DNA from: Alicyclobacillus acidocaldarius subsp. acidocaldarius Tc-4-1
GTDB lineage: Bacteria; Bacillota; Bacilli; Alicyclobacillales; Alicyclobacillaceae
Assembly: GCF_000219875.1 (NCBI RefSeq)
Contig: NC_017167.1
Coordinates: 600,765-664,764, forward strand
DNA length: 64,000 nt
Direction of reading: 5' to 3'
Part shown: positions 9,633 to 16,794 of the stretch, in pieces
Layout of the letters: each line of letters opens with the position of its first letter
Position numbering within the stretch: the stretch's first letter is position 1
Notes under the pieces: generated by a model
What the model was told of the DNA's origin: nothing
What the model saw: only the letters and a program-made list of their open reading frames with translations
The model's database searches: none
Made by a program: the position numbers and the translations under genes

Positions 9633-9814
9633 GTGCGCCCGCATGGGCGATAGCTAGGCGGTGAAAGTCCGCTGCGGGGGTTGGATGTTACCAACCGCTA
9701 GCCAAGGGTGCGGATGAGAATGCCACGCCTCGGCTCGGGCCGAAAACCGTCGAGCGATTCAAGGAGCGGATTCGGGAGCTCACCAGCCGGTCGCGTAGCA
9801 GCATGTCCATTTGA
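9633..9814 (+). mobile_element. Relic of a group IIC-like intron (5' domain I fused to maturase fragment)
   Basis: The stretch opens with GTGCGCCCGCATGGGCG, the 5' signature of bacterial group II introns. GGTGAAAGTCC, a GTTGGATGTTACCAAC hairpin and CCAAGGGTGCGG then follow in the order seen in domain I of class C introns. From about 9731 to the stop at 9812 one frame reads R-L-G-P-K-T-V-E-R-F-K-E-R-I-R-E-L-T-S-R and on to S-M-S-I. That is the start of the maturase (X) domain of intron-encoded reverse transcriptases. Most of domain I, the RT core and domains V-VI are missing, so the element is dead. Its place just after a terminator hairpin matches the known class C target preference. Confidence 0.8.
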
Positions 9815-9861
9815 AATCGAGTACGATGTAGGCGTGGGAGGGATGCCCCATCGTATGGAGT

Positions 9862-10476
9862 GTGCTCAACGTCATAGGAACAATTGCGTTTGCCCTGAGC
9901 GGTTCCATCGTTGCGACCGAAGAGCGGTATGATTGGCTCGGCGTGTATGTGCTCGGGTTCGTCGCCGCGTTCGGCGGCGGTATGATTCGCAACCTCATCG
10001 TCGGGTTGCCCGTGGCGCAGATCTGGCACCAGCCCGTCCTGTTTGTCACGGCTGCCCTGACCATCACGGCTGTCCTCATCTTGCCCTACGGATTTCTGCA
10101 TCGCTTTCGGCGGATCGTCAGCTTCTTCGACGCCATCGGCCTGGCGGCGTTCGCGGTCGAAGGCGCCATGTACGCGTATCGGGCGCACAGCACGTTCGTG
10201 ACCACCGTCGTGGCCGCGCTCATGACAGGCATTGGGGGCGGGCTCATCCGGGATCTCCTCGCCTCCCGCAAGCCGCTCGTCTTTCAGGCCGAGATCTACG
10301 CCATTTGGGCGATGCTGGCCGGCGCCGCGGTGGGGCTCGGGCTCATCCGGACGGCGTGGGAAGAATATCTGCTGTTTGCCCTCGTCGCCGCGCTTCGCAT
10401 GCTGTCCGTTCGTTGGAATTGGCATCTTCCTCGCACCGGCCCGCCGGAGGAGACCACGACGCCCTTCGGCACCTGA
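9862..10476 (+). CDS. TRIC/UPF0126 family membrane protein
   Basis: About 204 residues with six to seven hydrophobic segments and the two internal repeats of the family. The glycine-rich motif F-G-G-G-M-I-R (about residues 37-43) is echoed by G-I-G-G-G-L-I-R-D-L-L (about residues 122-132). UPF0126 proteins are bacterial relatives of TRIC cation channels. The start is uncertain: GTG 9862 is the first usable start in frame, but the best Shine-Dalgarno-like sequence (GGGAGGGA) lies about 19 bases away, and the protein may begin a few codons earlier. The intron relic ends only about 50 bases upstream, so insertion or decay may have altered the leader. Confidence 0.85.
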   Translation: MLNVIGTIAFALSGSIVATEERYDWLGVYVLGFVAAFGGGMIRNLIVGLPVAQIWHQPVLFVTAALTITAVLILPYGFLHRFRRIVSFFDAIGLAAFAVEGAMYAYRAHSTFVTTVVAALMTGIGGGLIRDLLASRKPLVFQAEIYAIWAMLAGAAVGLGLIRTAWEEYLLFALVAALRMLSVRWNWHLPRTGPPEETTTPFGT

Positions 10477-10636
10477 ACGGGTCAGACGGAGCGCCGGTTC
10501 GCACACGGCGCGCAGAAGAACTTGGAATCTCAAAAATTCCTCAAGAAATTTTCGAGGTTGGCCATGTACGCTGACGAAGAGGGTTCCATGCCCCTCAACA
10601 GCGCTCTGGCCGCCTTATGAAAGGGCGTCCGTGATC

Positions 10637-11002
10637 GTGAGACTCTGGCATGAGGCGTTGATTCCGAAGCTGCCGCGCGCGCAGCTGTTGGGCCAGCATC
10701 GGGAATGCTGTGCCCTGCGTGGACTTGGCTGGAATCGACCCCACGCGACGGTGAATTACGTCTTTCAGCATCCGTACGAGTACCTGGTCCAGTATCACCG
10801 GCTCGTCATGGAGGAGATGGAGCGCCGAGGGTACCGCGTGGATCCCGCGTGGTGGGACCCGCGCTACCGCGGCAAGCGCGCGCCGCTGGCGGATGTTGAC
10901 TCTTCCCGCTATTCCCGGTCGTCGCCCATTTATCCTGAGCACGACGACAGGTATCTGGCCGCTTGTCTCGAAAACTTACGGGCGAAGGGCATCATTCTTT
11001 GA
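10637..11002 (+). CDS. Pyrimidine dimer DNA glycosylase family protein
   Basis: About 121 residues. The motif R-L-W-H-E-A-L-I-P at the N-terminus, G-Q-H-R-E-C-C-A-L-R-G, the central H-P-Y-E-Y-L-V-Q-Y-H-R-L-V-M-E-E-M segment and R-G-Y-R-V-D-P-A-W define the small TIGR02328/Pyr_excise family. It is annotated by similarity to T4 endonuclease V-type pyrimidine-dimer glycosylases, and activity in this branch is mostly untested. The start is GTG 10637 or GTG 10631; the former places the conserved R-L-W-H at the N-terminus. The frame is open far upstream inside the TRIC gene, which is accidental. The EAL gene starts 19 bases after the stop, so the two may be co-transcribed. Confidence 0.8.
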   Translation: MRLWHEALIPKLPRAQLLGQHRECCALRGLGWNRPHATVNYVFQHPYEYLVQYHRLVMEEMERRGYRVDPAWWDPRYRGKRAPLADVDSSRYSRSSPIYPEHDDRYLAACLENLRAKGIIL

Positions 11003-11021
11003 TTGCGCGGAGGTTTTCGAG

Positions 11022-12044
11022 ATGTCGTGTCCTGGATGTGAGGTTGGGCAAGGTGGCGTCACGCTGAAGGTTCCCGAGGAAGATGTGGAGGGCGTCCTGC
11101 GTTCCCTCGCGTCTGCGCGCGCAGTCCGCTGGTCTGGCGCGTCGACGGTCTCCATGCCGCCCGATGTGTTTGTAGCTCGCGCAACGTACTGGCAAGCGTT
11201 CTTCGATACGAGCTCGTGGAGGGTCGGATTGACAGGCCCTGACGGGGCCGATGCGACGGATCGCCCGTTTGACGCGTTCGTCGAAGAGCTTCCTTCCGTC
11301 TGGATTGACGAGTTGCTCGCTAGGCGCGGCATCCAAATGGCCATGCAGCCGATTGTGGACCTGACGAAGGGGAGCGTGGTCGCCTGTGAAATGCTTGTGC
11401 GTGCCACGGCCCCGGACGGAAGCTTCGTTTCGCCGCACGCGCTCTTTGAGGCGGCCCGCGAACAATCCCGGCTCTTCGCGCTCGATCGCGCCTGTCGGAT
11501 TGAGGCCATCGCGGCGGCGAGGCGGCTGCCCGCGGACTGGGACGTCTTTGTGAATTTCATCCCGACCGCCATTTACGTGCCCGAGCATTGCCTCCAGTCC
11601 ACCTTCGCGGCCGCAGAGCAGTACGCCGTCCACCCATCCAGGCTGGTGTTTGAGGTGGTGGAGACGGAGCGCGTCGATGATGTCGCCCATCTGCGGGCCA
11701 TTCTCGCGTTCTACCGCGCGAAAGGCGTGCGCTACGCGCTCGACGACTTCGGCGAAGGATACAGCGACGAGAACATGCTGCGCGCCATCTCGCCAGATGT
11801 CGTCAAGCTGGATCGCCAATATGTCGATCACGTCGACCGCGATCCGGCCAAACGCCGCGTGGCGGAGGGGCTCGCTCGGGTGGCCCAATCGCTTGACATT
11901 CGCCTGCTGGCGGAGGGTGTCGAACGGCCCGAGGAAGCAAAGGCCCTGCTTGAACTTGGTTACACGTGGCAACAGGGGTACCTGTACGCGCGGCCGTCTC
12001 TCGAGGTGCCGGACGGATCGATTGCGCGATTGCCGCGGGCGTGA
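11022..12044 (+). CDS. EAL domain cyclic-di-GMP phosphodiesterase
   Basis: 340 residues starting at ATG 11022, with GGAGG 8 bases upstream. The N-terminus carries M-S-C-P-G-C, a possible half metal site, and about 95 residues of unassigned sequence. The EAL domain spans about 100-335. The signature is E-M-L-V-R (Glu123). The other catalytic positions are N in V-N-F-I-P (178), the E of F-E-V-V-E-T-E, the D-D-F-G pair, K in V-V-K-L-D, E in L-A-E-G-V-E-R and Q in Q-Q-G-Y-L-Y. All metal ligands and the catalytic lysine look present, so it is probably an active c-di-GMP hydrolase. There are no membrane segments. No GGDEF gene is nearby. Confidence 0.9.
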   Translation: MSCPGCEVGQGGVTLKVPEEDVEGVLRSLASARAVRWSGASTVSMPPDVFVARATYWQAFFDTSSWRVGLTGPDGADATDRPFDAFVEELPSVWIDELLARRGIQMAMQPIVDLTKGSVVACEMLVRATAPDGSFVSPHALFEAAREQSRLFALDRACRIEAIAAARRLPADWDVFVNFIPTAIYVPEHCLQSTFAAAEQYAVHPSRLVFEVVETERVDDVAHLRAILAFYRAKGVRYALDDFGEGYSDENMLRAISPDVVKLDRQYVDHVDRDPAKRRVAEGLARVAQSLDIRLLAEGVERPEEAKALLELGYTWQQGYLYARPSLEVPDGSIARLPRA

Positions 12045-12106
12045 GTTCCGGACGCGGAGCGTTTCGCTATACTACGGATCTATCTTTCGGACAGGGGGAG
12101 CATCCG

Positions 12107-13324
12107 TTGCCGACTGGAAAACCGACTGTCGCGGTGATTTCGTACCACGCGCCGCCCGTCTTAAACGCCGAATCGATTCTGGTGTGGAAGACGCTCAAGG
12201 TGCTGAGAACCTGGTTTCATCTGCGCCTCGTCACGGCGAGCGTCCCGTCGGCCGATACGACGCTCACGCTTCCGGACGACATCGAGGTGGAGCGGCTTCC
12301 CACCTGGATGCCGTCCGCGTACAAGCCGCGCCGCGCGCTCGAGAAGATCATTGGGCGGTTCGCCGACGAGGCGTGGCTGTGGGCGAGGCAGGCGCCGGCC
12401 TCCATGAAGGTGCCCGTCGATCTCCTCTACAGCCGATCCCAGCCGGGCGCGAGCCATTTGCTCGCGCTCCGGTGGAAGCTGCGGACGGGGAAACCGTGGA
12501 TCGCCCAGTTCAGCGATCCTTGGGCACACAATCCGTACCACGCGGGGCGCACGCCGAGGCGGAAGGCGTTCGACGAGGCGAATGAGCGGGCGGTCGTCGC
12601 CAAGGCGGACGCGCTCATCTTTCCTACGAAGGAGATCCTCGAGCAGTACATTCATTTGTATCCGCACGTGCCCGTCGCGGATAAGTCGATGGTCCTGCCT
12701 CATCACTTCATGCCAGAGCTTTACCCGGAGCGCGTGGAGCGCCCGGCGGAGATCGCGGACAAGTTGCTCTTTGCGTACCTCGGCGACTTCTATGGACAGC
12801 GTTCGCCGGAGCCGTTTCTTGCGGGGCTCGAAAAGGCCCTGGCCGCGCGGCCCGACATGCGACAACGCGTGGCCGTGGAGTTCTACGGCAATGTCGAGTC
12901 GAAGTTTGAACCGCTCGTCGCGCGGGCGCCCATCCCGATTCGCAAGGGACGGGTGTCGTATCTCGACAGCCTTGCGCGCATGCGGCAGGCGGACGTGCTC
13001 GTCCTCATCGATGCGCCATCGGCCACGGGCCGCAATCCGTTTTTGGCCTCGAAGCTCATCGATTATTTGGGGGCAGGAAGGAAGATACTGGGTATTACGG
13101 ACGTGGAAGGGACCGCCGCGGACATCCTTCGCGCCGAGGGACATCCCGTCGTCAGTCCGCGCGACGTGGACGGGATCGCGTCGGTGATGGTGGCGCTGAT
13201 GGACGCGTACCAGCGCGGCGAGTCATTTTCCGTGCCCGTGCCCATGGCGTACTCCAGTGAAGAAGTCGTCGCGAAACTCGCGGCTCGCATGGAGCGTCTG
13301 TTGGGGGAGACACACATGAAGTGA
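12107..13324 (+). CDS. Glycosyltransferase, GT4-like (GT-B fold)
   Basis: 405 residues from TTG 12107, which follows GGGGGAG by 7 bases. The first strand and loop read T-V-A-V-I-S-Y-H-A-P-P-V. A mid-protein F-S-D-P-W-A-H-N-P-Y segment is typical of the acceptor-side domain. The C-terminal domain contains L-L-F-A-Y-L-G-D-F-Y-G-Q-R-S and an N-P-F-L-A-S-K-L-I-D-Y-L-G-A-G motif, the usual nucleotide-sugar binding part of GT4 enzymes. There is no signal peptide. It heads a co-directional run with APS kinase (9-base gap) and sulfotransferase. This suggests the glycan it builds is sulfated. Donor sugar and acceptor are unknown. Confidence 0.87.
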   Translation: MPTGKPTVAVISYHAPPVLNAESILVWKTLKVLRTWFHLRLVTASVPSADTTLTLPDDIEVERLPTWMPSAYKPRRALEKIIGRFADEAWLWARQAPASMKVPVDLLYSRSQPGASHLLALRWKLRTGKPWIAQFSDPWAHNPYHAGRTPRRKAFDEANERAVVAKADALIFPTKEILEQYIHLYPHVPVADKSMVLPHHFMPELYPERVERPAEIADKLLFAYLGDFYGQRSPEPFLAGLEKALAARPDMRQRVAVEFYGNVESKFEPLVARAPIPIRKGRVSYLDSLARMRQADVLVLIDAPSATGRNPFLASKLIDYLGAGRKILGITDVEGTAADILRAEGHPVVSPRDVDGIASVMVALMDAYQRGESFSVPVPMAYSSEEVVAKLAARMERLLGETHMK

Positions 13325-13333
13325 GGGTGAGCG

Positions 13334-13969
13334 ATGAGCACCATTGTGTGGCAGCCGACGCCGGTGACGAAGGCGGACAGGCGCCGATTGAACGGGCATT
13401 CGAGCTGTGTGGTGTGGTTGACGGGTCTGTCAGGCGCGGGCAAGTCGACCATCGCCTGTGCGCTGGAGCTCGCGCTGCACGAGCGAGGCGTGCGGACGTA
13501 TCTGCTGGACGGGGACAACCTCCGCCACGGGCTCAATCGCGATCTCGGCTTTTCGGCCGACCATCGGACAGAGAACATCCGCCGGGCGGCGGAGGTGGCA
13601 AAGCTGTTCGTGGATGCGGGCGTCATCGCCATCTGTAGCCTCATTTCGCCATATCGGCGGGATCGGGAGGCGGCTCGCGCGCTATTTGAGCCAGGGGAGT
13701 TTATCGAGGTTTTCGTCGACTGCCCGGTCGAGGTGTGCAAGGCGCGCGATCCGAAGGGGCTCTATCGGCGAGCGCTGGCGGGGGAAATCCAGGGTTTTAC
13801 GGGGATCGACGATCCATACGAGCCGCCGCTAGCCCCGGATGTCGTGGTGAAGACGGCTTGCATGCCCATCCACGAGTGCGTCAAGTCCATTCTCCATCAC
13901 CTTGAACAAACGGGCCACCTGGGTCTGCGGGACGGCGCCGCGGGCGAGCGGGCGGCCGGGGAAAGGTAG
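13334..13969 (+). CDS. cysC: Adenylylsulfate (APS) kinase
   Basis: 211 residues. The P-loop G-L-S-G-A-G-K-S-T is at residues 31-39, followed by the APS-kinase signatures [17 protein letters not shown] and R-T-E-N-I-R-R. Later come [10 protein letters not shown] and D-P-K-G-L-Y-R-R-A. The reaction is ATP + APS to PAPS + ADP. The last about 20 residues are a Gly/Ala/Arg-rich tail. There are no sulfate-assimilation genes (sat, cysH) in the window. Instead it sits between a glycosyltransferase and a sulfotransferase, with 3 bases to the latter, so its PAPS is probably used for sulfation and not for cysteine synthesis. Confidence 0.95.
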   Translation: MSTIVWQPTPVTKADRRRLNGHSSCVVWLTGLSGAGKSTIACALELALHERGVRTYLLDGDNLRHGLNRDLGFSADHRTENIRRAAEVAKLFVDAGVIAICSLISPYRRDREAARALFEPGEFIEVFVDCPVEVCKARDPKGLYRRALAGEIQGFTGIDDPYEPPLAPDVVVKTACMPIHECVKSILHHLEQTGHLGLRDGAAGERAAGER

Positions 13970-13972
13970 GGG

Positions 13973-14899
13973 ATGGACGTGACGCGACCCAATTTCTTCA
14001 TCGTCGGCGCGGCGAAGTGCGGCACGAGCTCGCTCGATCGTTATTTGAGCCAGCACCCGGACATCTACATTCCGCCAAAGAAAGAGGCGCATTTCTTCTC
14101 CATCCCTGATTTTCCCGAGCGTTTCACGGGCCCCGGCGACGAGGGCATGAACCTGTACACGATTCGCGATGAGGCTGCGTACCTCAAACTGTTTGACGGC
14201 GTTCGTGGTGAGCGGGCCGTCGGCGAGGCATCGGTGTTTTACCTGTTCTATCCTGGTACGGCGCAGCGCATCTATGACGCGTACCCCGACGCCAAGATCC
14301 TCATCATGCTGCGCAATCCGGTCGATCGCGCCTTTTCGGCCTACATGCACCTGGTCCGCGACGAGCGAGAAACGCTTTCGTTCCGCGAGTCGCTCGCCAA
14401 GGAAGAGGAGCGGATCCGGCAACACTACGAGCCGCTGTGGTATTATCGTGCCGTCGGCCTGTATGCGGCGCAGGTCAAGCGGTATCTCGACGTGTTCGGG
14501 CGAGATCAGGTCAAGGTCATCCTGTTTGCGGATTTTGCGCGCGATCCCGTCCAGGTGGTTCGGGATTGCTGCGCGTTCCTTGGCGTGTCCACGGAGTTCG
14601 TTCCAGACACCTCGATTCGCCACAACGAGTCAGGCGTGCCCAAATCGAGAGCGCTCTACAACTTCATCGCGAAGCCGAACGCACTGAAGGAAATCGTCAA
14701 GCCGTTCATTCCGGCGGCGGTGCGCGAGCGGTTGGGCAACCAGGCGAAGTCGATGGTGCTCGGGCGGATGGAAATGGAGCCCGACCTTCGGGAAGAGCTG
14801 ACCGCCTTTTTTGCGCCGGACGTGGAGCGGCTCGAGGCGCTCATCCATCGCGACTTGTCCGCGTGGCGGCGACCGGCGCGAGCCGCAGGATCGCAGTGA
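13973..14899 (+). CDS. PAPS-dependent sulfotransferase
   Basis: 308 residues, with ATG 13973 following AAAGGTAGGGG. The 5'-phosphosulfate-binding loop is G-A-A-K-C-G-T-S-S-L at about residues 12-21. The 3'-phosphate-binding motif is R-N-P-V-D-R-A-F-S-A-Y at about 111-121. Both match the Sulfotransferase_1 / heparan-sulfate-type family. Residues E-A-S-V-F-Y-L lie between them. No membrane segment is seen, so it should be cytosolic and act on a precursor before export. Directly downstream of APS kinase, it is the likely consumer of PAPS. Sugar or lipid acceptor is unknown. Confidence 0.92.
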   Translation: MDVTRPNFFIVGAAKCGTSSLDRYLSQHPDIYIPPKKEAHFFSIPDFPERFTGPGDEGMNLYTIRDEAAYLKLFDGVRGERAVGEASVFYLFYPGTAQRIYDAYPDAKILIMLRNPVDRAFSAYMHLVRDERETLSFRESLAKEEERIRQHYEPLWYYRAVGLYAAQVKRYLDVFGRDQVKVILFADFARDPVQVVRDCCAFLGVSTEFVPDTSIRHNESGVPKSRALYNFIAKPNALKEIVKPFIPAAVRERLGNQAKSMVLGRMEMEPDLREELTAFFAPDVERLEALIHRDLSAWRRPARAAGSQ

Positions 14900-14915
14900 G
14901 ACGGGAGGGAAGCGC

Positions 14916-15401
14916 ATGGAGGTTTTGGAGGCGATTCGGGGGCGCCGGCACATCAAGCAGTTCAAGCCGGATCCTATCGATGAAGCGACGTGGATGAGTT
15001 GGTTGCAGGAGGCGACGAACGCGCCGAACCACAAGATGACCGAGCCCTGGGAGATCATCGTCGTCGGGCCGGAAGCGAGGATGAATCTGCGCCACGGCGC
15101 GAACTTTGGCGATGCGCCGGTCGTCCTCGCGGTACTCAGCAAGCGGGGCGCTTCGCAAATCGAGCGCGATGAGAACCTGATGGCCGTCGCGTGCTTCCTT
15201 GAAAACTTGAGCCTCATCGCGGAGGCTCACGGCGCGGGCATCCGCTGGACATCCATCGGTTGGCAGGAGCACGCGCGCCAGGTGCTCGGTGTGTCGGACG
15301 AGTACGACATTGCGAACATCATCGGGTTGGGCTATCCGGAGGAAGTGCCGCCCGCAAAGCCGCGCACGCCCATCGCCGAGAAGATTCGGCGGGTGCCGTG
15401 A
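14916..15401 (+). CDS. Nitroreductase family protein (short)
   Basis: 161 residues from ATG 14916 with GGGAGGGA upstream; the frame is open further 5' but inside the sulfotransferase gene. The N-terminal M-E-V-L-E-A-I-R-G-R-R-H-I-K-Q-F is the FMN-phosphate-binding start of nitroreductases. N-A-P-N-H-K-M-T-E-P-W, the M-A-V-A-C-F-L-E-N-L-S-L-I-A helix and a C-terminal I-I-G-L-G-Y-P-E-E segment complete the fold. It is shorter than classical NfsA/NfsB enzymes. Its stop overlaps the aroA start by one base. The natural electron acceptor cannot be deduced. Confidence 0.87.
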   Translation: MEVLEAIRGRRHIKQFKPDPIDEATWMSWLQEATNAPNHKMTEPWEIIVVGPEARMNLRHGANFGDAPVVLAVLSKRGASQIERDENLMAVACFLENLSLIAEAHGAGIRWTSIGWQEHARQVLGVSDEYDIANIIGLGYPEEVPPAKPRTPIAEKIRRVP

Positions 15402-16753
15402 TGGCGGACGCGAGGCAGGCGGCGGATCTGGAGGCGAGATCGCCCTGGGCGCTCGGGGGATACAGGCTCGCGCGGGTGGGGCCTGTGCGCGGCCCGGTGG
15501 ACGCGGACGTGCGCGTGCCGGGATCGAAGAGCGTGACCAACCGGGCGCTCGTCATCGCCGCTATGGCGGAGGGCGAGTCGGTGTTGTCGGGCATCCTGCG
15601 AAGCGACGACGCGTATTGGTGCATCGAGGCGCTGCGCGAGCTCGGCGTCCCGGTTGAGGTGGAGGGAGACGTCGTGCGCATGACCGGCTGCGGCGGGCAG
15701 TTTCCGCGAAGTGACGCGCGCGTCTACACCGGCGCGGGCGGCACGACGGCGAGGTTTCTCACGGCCGCGCTCGCAGCCTCAACGGGCGAGTATGAAATCC
15801 GCGGTAGCAGGCGGATGAACGAGCGGCCGATGGGCGAGCTGTTTCGGGCCCTGCGGGCGCTTGGGGCCGAAATCGAGCCGCTGGAGCGCCCGGACACGCT
15901 GCCCATTCGCCTCAGGGCTCGAGGGCTCGCAGGCGGAGAGGTCGCGATGTCGGGCGCGCAATCGTCCCAGTTTGTGAGCGGGGTGCTCATCGCGGCGCCC
16001 TACGCGCGCGCGCCGGTGAGCGTGCGCATCGTGGATCACATTGTCCAGCACGCCTACGTCCACATCACGCTCGACATGATGCGGGCGTTCGGCGCGACGT
16101 GCGCGGCTGCGGACGATCTCGCCGTCATCTCGGTCGAGCCGGGTGGCTACCGCGGCCGCTCCTGCGATATCGAGGCGGACGCGTCCACGGCCTGCTACTT
16201 CTTCGCCGCCGCGGCTGTGACGGGCGGCCGCGTGCGCGTGACGAATCTCACGCGCGACACGCGCCAGCCCGACGTTCACTTCATCGACGTGCTCGCGAAG
16301 ATGGGATGTCAGGTGGAGTCGTCACCTGCGGGCATCGAGGTCAGAGGCCCCGAGAAGCTTCGCGGCGGTTTCTCCGTCAGCATGAAGGAGATGTCGGATC
16401 AGACCCTGACGCTCGCGTTCCTCGCGCCGTTTGCGGACGGGCCGATTGAAATCACCGGCGTGGGTCATATCCGGCATCACGAGTCGGACCGCATCCGGGT
16501 CATCGTCGAGAGCCTCGCGCGCGTGGGCGTCCGCGCCGAAGAGCGGGAAGACGGCGTCGTCGTGTACCCGGGCGCGCCCCAGCCCGCGGTGCTTCCGTCC
16601 TACGACGACCACCGCGTGGCCATGGCGCTTTCGGTGCTCGCGCTGCGCGCGGAGGGCATTGAAATTGAGGATCCGGGCTGCGTGTCAAAGACGTGCCCAA
16701 CGTTTTTCCATCACTTGCGCGAGATGGGCGTTTTGGTCGATCTCGTCCCATGA
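15401..16753 (+). CDS. aroA: 3-phosphoshikimate 1-carboxyvinyltransferase (EPSP synthase)
   Basis: 450 residues. It makes EPSP from shikimate-3-phosphate and phosphoenolpyruvate in the aromatic amino-acid route. Family signatures visible are V-P-G-S-K-S-V-T-N-R-A at the substrate site, G-A-G-G-T-T-A-R-F-L, S-A-Q-S-S-Q-F-V-S-G, and S-Y-D-D-H-R-V-A-M-A near the C-terminus. The ATG at 15401 overlaps the preceding stop, indicating coupling; it adds a short N-terminal extension relative to many homologues. No other shikimate genes are nearby, so its place in the glycan/sulfation run looks like chance operon membership. Confidence 0.95.
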   Translation: MADARQAADLEARSPWALGGYRLARVGPVRGPVDADVRVPGSKSVTNRALVIAAMAEGESVLSGILRSDDAYWCIEALRELGVPVEVEGDVVRMTGCGGQFPRSDARVYTGAGGTTARFLTAALAASTGEYEIRGSRRMNERPMGELFRALRALGAEIEPLERPDTLPIRLRARGLAGGEVAMSGAQSSQFVSGVLIAAPYARAPVSVRIVDHIVQHAYVHITLDMMRAFGATCAAADDLAVISVEPGGYRGRSCDIEADASTACYFFAAAAVTGGRVRVTNLTRDTRQPDVHFIDVLAKMGCQVESSPAGIEVRGPEKLRGGFSVSMKEMSDQTLTLAFLAPFADGPIEITGVGHIRHHESDRIRVIVESLARVGVRAEEREDGVVVYPGAPQPAVLPSYDDHRVAMALSVLALRAEGIEIEDPGCVSKTCPTFFHHLREMGVLVDLVP

Positions 16754-16756
16754 AGA

Positions 16757-16794
16757 GAGGCTGCTCACGGCGCATGGCGCGCCGGGGCAGCCTC
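16757..16794. terminator. Bidirectional stem-loop between aroA and RND pump
   Basis: GAGGCTGC (16757-16764) pairs with GCAGCCTC (16787-16794). It lies between converging genes and overlaps the last codons of the RND gene. The T-tracts are short. Confidence 0.5.

Noticed and set aside
9708-9932. 74-codon plus-strand frame over the intron relic
   Set aside because: Its frame is not the maturase frame and it spans relic and unrelated leader; no ribosome site.
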